Source of the DNA: Neptunomonas japonica DSM 18939
GTDB lineage: Bacteria > Pseudomonadota > Gammaproteobacteria > Pseudomonadales > Balneatricaceae
Assembly: GCF_000422765.1 (NCBI RefSeq)
Contig: NZ_AUGR01000021.1
Span: 1 to 64,000 of the forward strand
Direction of reading: 5' to 3'
DNA: 64,000 bases
Part shown: positions 62,841-64,000 of the stretch, piece by piece
Layout: every line of letters starts with the position of its first letter
Position numbering within the stretch: position 1 is the first letter of the stretch
Made by a program: the position numbers and the translations under genes
Notes under the pieces: generated by a model
Seen by the model: the letters and a program-made list of their open reading frames with translations, nothing else
The model's database searches: none
Told to the model about the DNA's origin: nothing

Positions 62841-64000
62841 ATGCAGTGGTTCAACGGTCTAGATTTTAATAACCTTAAAGGGGATCTTTTTGGCGGTTTA
62901 ACGGCAGCAATTGTAGCCTTACCTTTAGCATTAGCGTTTGGTGTTTCTTCGGGGGCTGGCCCGGTTGCGGGTATGTATGGTGCAATTTTTGTAGGTTTAT
63001 TCGCTGCTCTATTTGGCGGCACTCCCTCACAAGTATCGGGCCCAACCGGACCTATGACTGTCGTTATGGCAGGAATTTTTACTCATTTTGTTGCACTTGA
63101 TCCAGTGAGCGGGCCTGCGATGGCCTTCACTGTGGTGATGTTAGGTGGAGCATTTCAAATATTATTTGGCGTTTTCCGCTTAGGGCAGTTCATTACCTTA
63201 ATGCCGTTTCCGGTTATTTCAGGCTTTATGACCGGTATCGGAACAATCATTATTTTATTGCAGTTACCTCCATTGCTAGGTGCCTCCAGCGGGGCTGATG
63301 TATTAAGCGTTGTCCTGCAGCTACCAGCGATTGTCCAGTCACTGAACCCAAATGCTCTGATATTAGGACTGCTAACATTAGGTATTGTTTTCTTTTGTCC
63401 AAAAGCTCTTGGGAAATATACACCCCCAGCATTGTTAGCAATGGTAATAGGCACCTTTTTATCTTTTGTATTTGTTGGCGTGGATGTTATCGGTGAAATT
63501 CCAACCGGTTTACCTTCTATGCATTGGCCTGAGTTTGAGTTGAACTTGGTAAAAGATATGGTTATTTCAGCTCTAATGCTCGCAACTTTAGGATCCATTG
63601 ATTCATTATTAACCTCATTAGTTGCGGATAATATGACGCGTACTCAGCATAAGTCTGACCGTGAACTGATAGGGCAAGGTATTGGTAATGTCGTTGCAGG
63701 TTTCTTTGGCGGCTTGCCAGGTGCGGGTGCAACTATGCGAACAGTTGTTAATATACGTGCAGGAGGGCGAACGCCTATATCAGGTTGTGTTCATGCTGTG
63801 ATTTTACTGATGATTGTTTTGGGTGCAGGCTCCTTTGCTGCCCACATACCATTAGCCGTCTTGGCAGGTTTATTGATTAAGGTCGGTATCGATATTATTG
63901 ATTGGCGTTTTTTGATGCGAGTACATCAGGCACCTTTGTTTGTTATTTTTTTGATGGTATCTGTGTGGGGGTTAACAGTATTCGTTGATTTGATTACGGC
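62841..64000 (+). CDS. SulP-family anion transporter, 5' part
   Basis: An open frame starting near the ATG at 62841 (in-frame ATGs at 62832 and 62835 are alternatives) and running off the window end, at least 386 residues. It begins MQWFNGLDFNNLKGDLFGG and continues with LTAAIVALPLALAFGVSSGAG, the SulP opening; GGTPSQVSGPTGPMTVVMAG and TLGSIDSLLTSLVADNMTR follow. SulP proteins carry sulfate, bicarbonate or other anions, usually with sodium or proton coupling. The C-terminal STAS domain, if present, lies outside the window. Bicarbonate uptake (BicA-like) is possible. Confidence 0.9.
   Translation, partial: MQWFNGLDFNNLKGDLFGGLTAAIVALPLALAFGVSSGAGPVAGMYGAIFVGLFAALFGGTPSQVSGPTGPMTVVMAGIFTHFVALDPVSGPAMAFTVVMLGGAFQILFGVFRLGQFITLMPFPVISGFMTGIGTIIILLQLPPLLGASSGADVLSVVLQLPAIVQSLNPNALILGLLTLGIVFFCPKALGKYTPPALLAMVIGTFLSFVFVGVDVIGEIPTGLPSMHWPEFELNLVKDMVISALMLATLGSIDSLLTSLVADNMTRTQHKSDRELIGQGIGNVVAGFFGGLPGAGATMRTVVNIRAGGRTPISGCVHAVILLMIVLGAGSFAAHIPLAVLAGLLIKVGIDIIDWRFLMRVHQAPLFVIFLMVSVWGLTVFVDLIT

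Noticed and set aside
1-64000. CRISPR array, prophage or rRNA operon
   Set aside because: No regularly spaced repeats, phage structural genes or rRNA sequence were recognised anywhere in the window.

Overview
The window looks like chromosomal DNA of a marine, heterotrophic, motile gammaproteobacterium of the Oceanospirillales type (Neptunomonas, Marinobacterium or Amphritea-like). This is inferred from gene content (TRAP uptake, glycine betaine demethylation, assimilatory nitrate use, many c-di-GMP and chemotaxis proteins) and the moderate, AT-leaning base composition. It is not based on any search.

Layout. 1-301: right end of an IS3-family element. 361-7407: an Lrp/AsnC regulator divergent from a six-gene catabolic operon (EutA/maleate-isomerase-like racemase, M20 amidohydrolase, TRAP DctP-DctQ-DctM, M24 metallohydrolase) whose substrate I cannot name. 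7523-12223: EamA exporter, HCCA-isomerase-like DsbA protein, a chemoreceptor and an HD-GYP protein. 12291-20985 (minus strand): nitrate/nitrite assimilation, with nasT, nitrate transporter, PP2C-kinase fusion, FAD oxidoreductase, nirB and nirD. Two sigma-54-like promoters each lie ahead of a terminator hairpin placed just before the first gene, which fits NtrC activation plus NasT antitermination. 21157-27007: gltX, a VIT-DUF211 pair, tRNA-Ala(GGC), selO and a homocysteine S-methyltransferase family gene. 27521-33554: Cache chemoreceptor, a PTS EIIC-EAL gene interrupted by an in-frame stop, and an ada-like/alkB repair pair. 34625-43018: glycine betaine catabolism (gbcA, gbcB, glutathione-independent formaldehyde dehydrogenase, gbdR), with a CNMP-CBS-DUF294 protein and an exonuclease in between. 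43105-48461: aromatic aminotransferase, fused indolepyruvate oxidoreductase and a divergent Lrp regulator. 48583-53955: lytic transglycosylase, then a three-gene signalling operon (periplasmic binding protein, histidine kinase, REC-GGDEF-EAL). 54073-64000: thiolase-like protein, MFS permease, solitary trpB, a WGR-like small protein, pdxB, PilZ protein, ATP-NAD-kinase-like protein, diguanylate cyclase and the 5' part of a SulP transporter.

How the parts work together. The nitrate block should import nitrate and reduce nitrite to ammonium, but no molybdopterin nitrate reductase and no NasS are present here. The betaine block removes the first methyl group of betaine and oxidises the released formaldehyde. 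The aminotransferase-indolepyruvate oxidoreductase pair should deaminate aromatic amino acids and oxidise the resulting arylpyruvates. At least four c-di-GMP proteins (HD-GYP, two EAL proteins, one GGDEF), a PilZ protein and two chemoreceptors point to elaborate control of motility and surface life.

No CRISPR array, rRNA or prophage was seen. The most notable observations are the paired sigma-54/attenuator leaders with an apparently orphan nasT, the uncharacterised TRAP-hydrolase operon, the nonsense codon in the EIIC-EAL gene, and a 21-bp direct repeat flanking selO.
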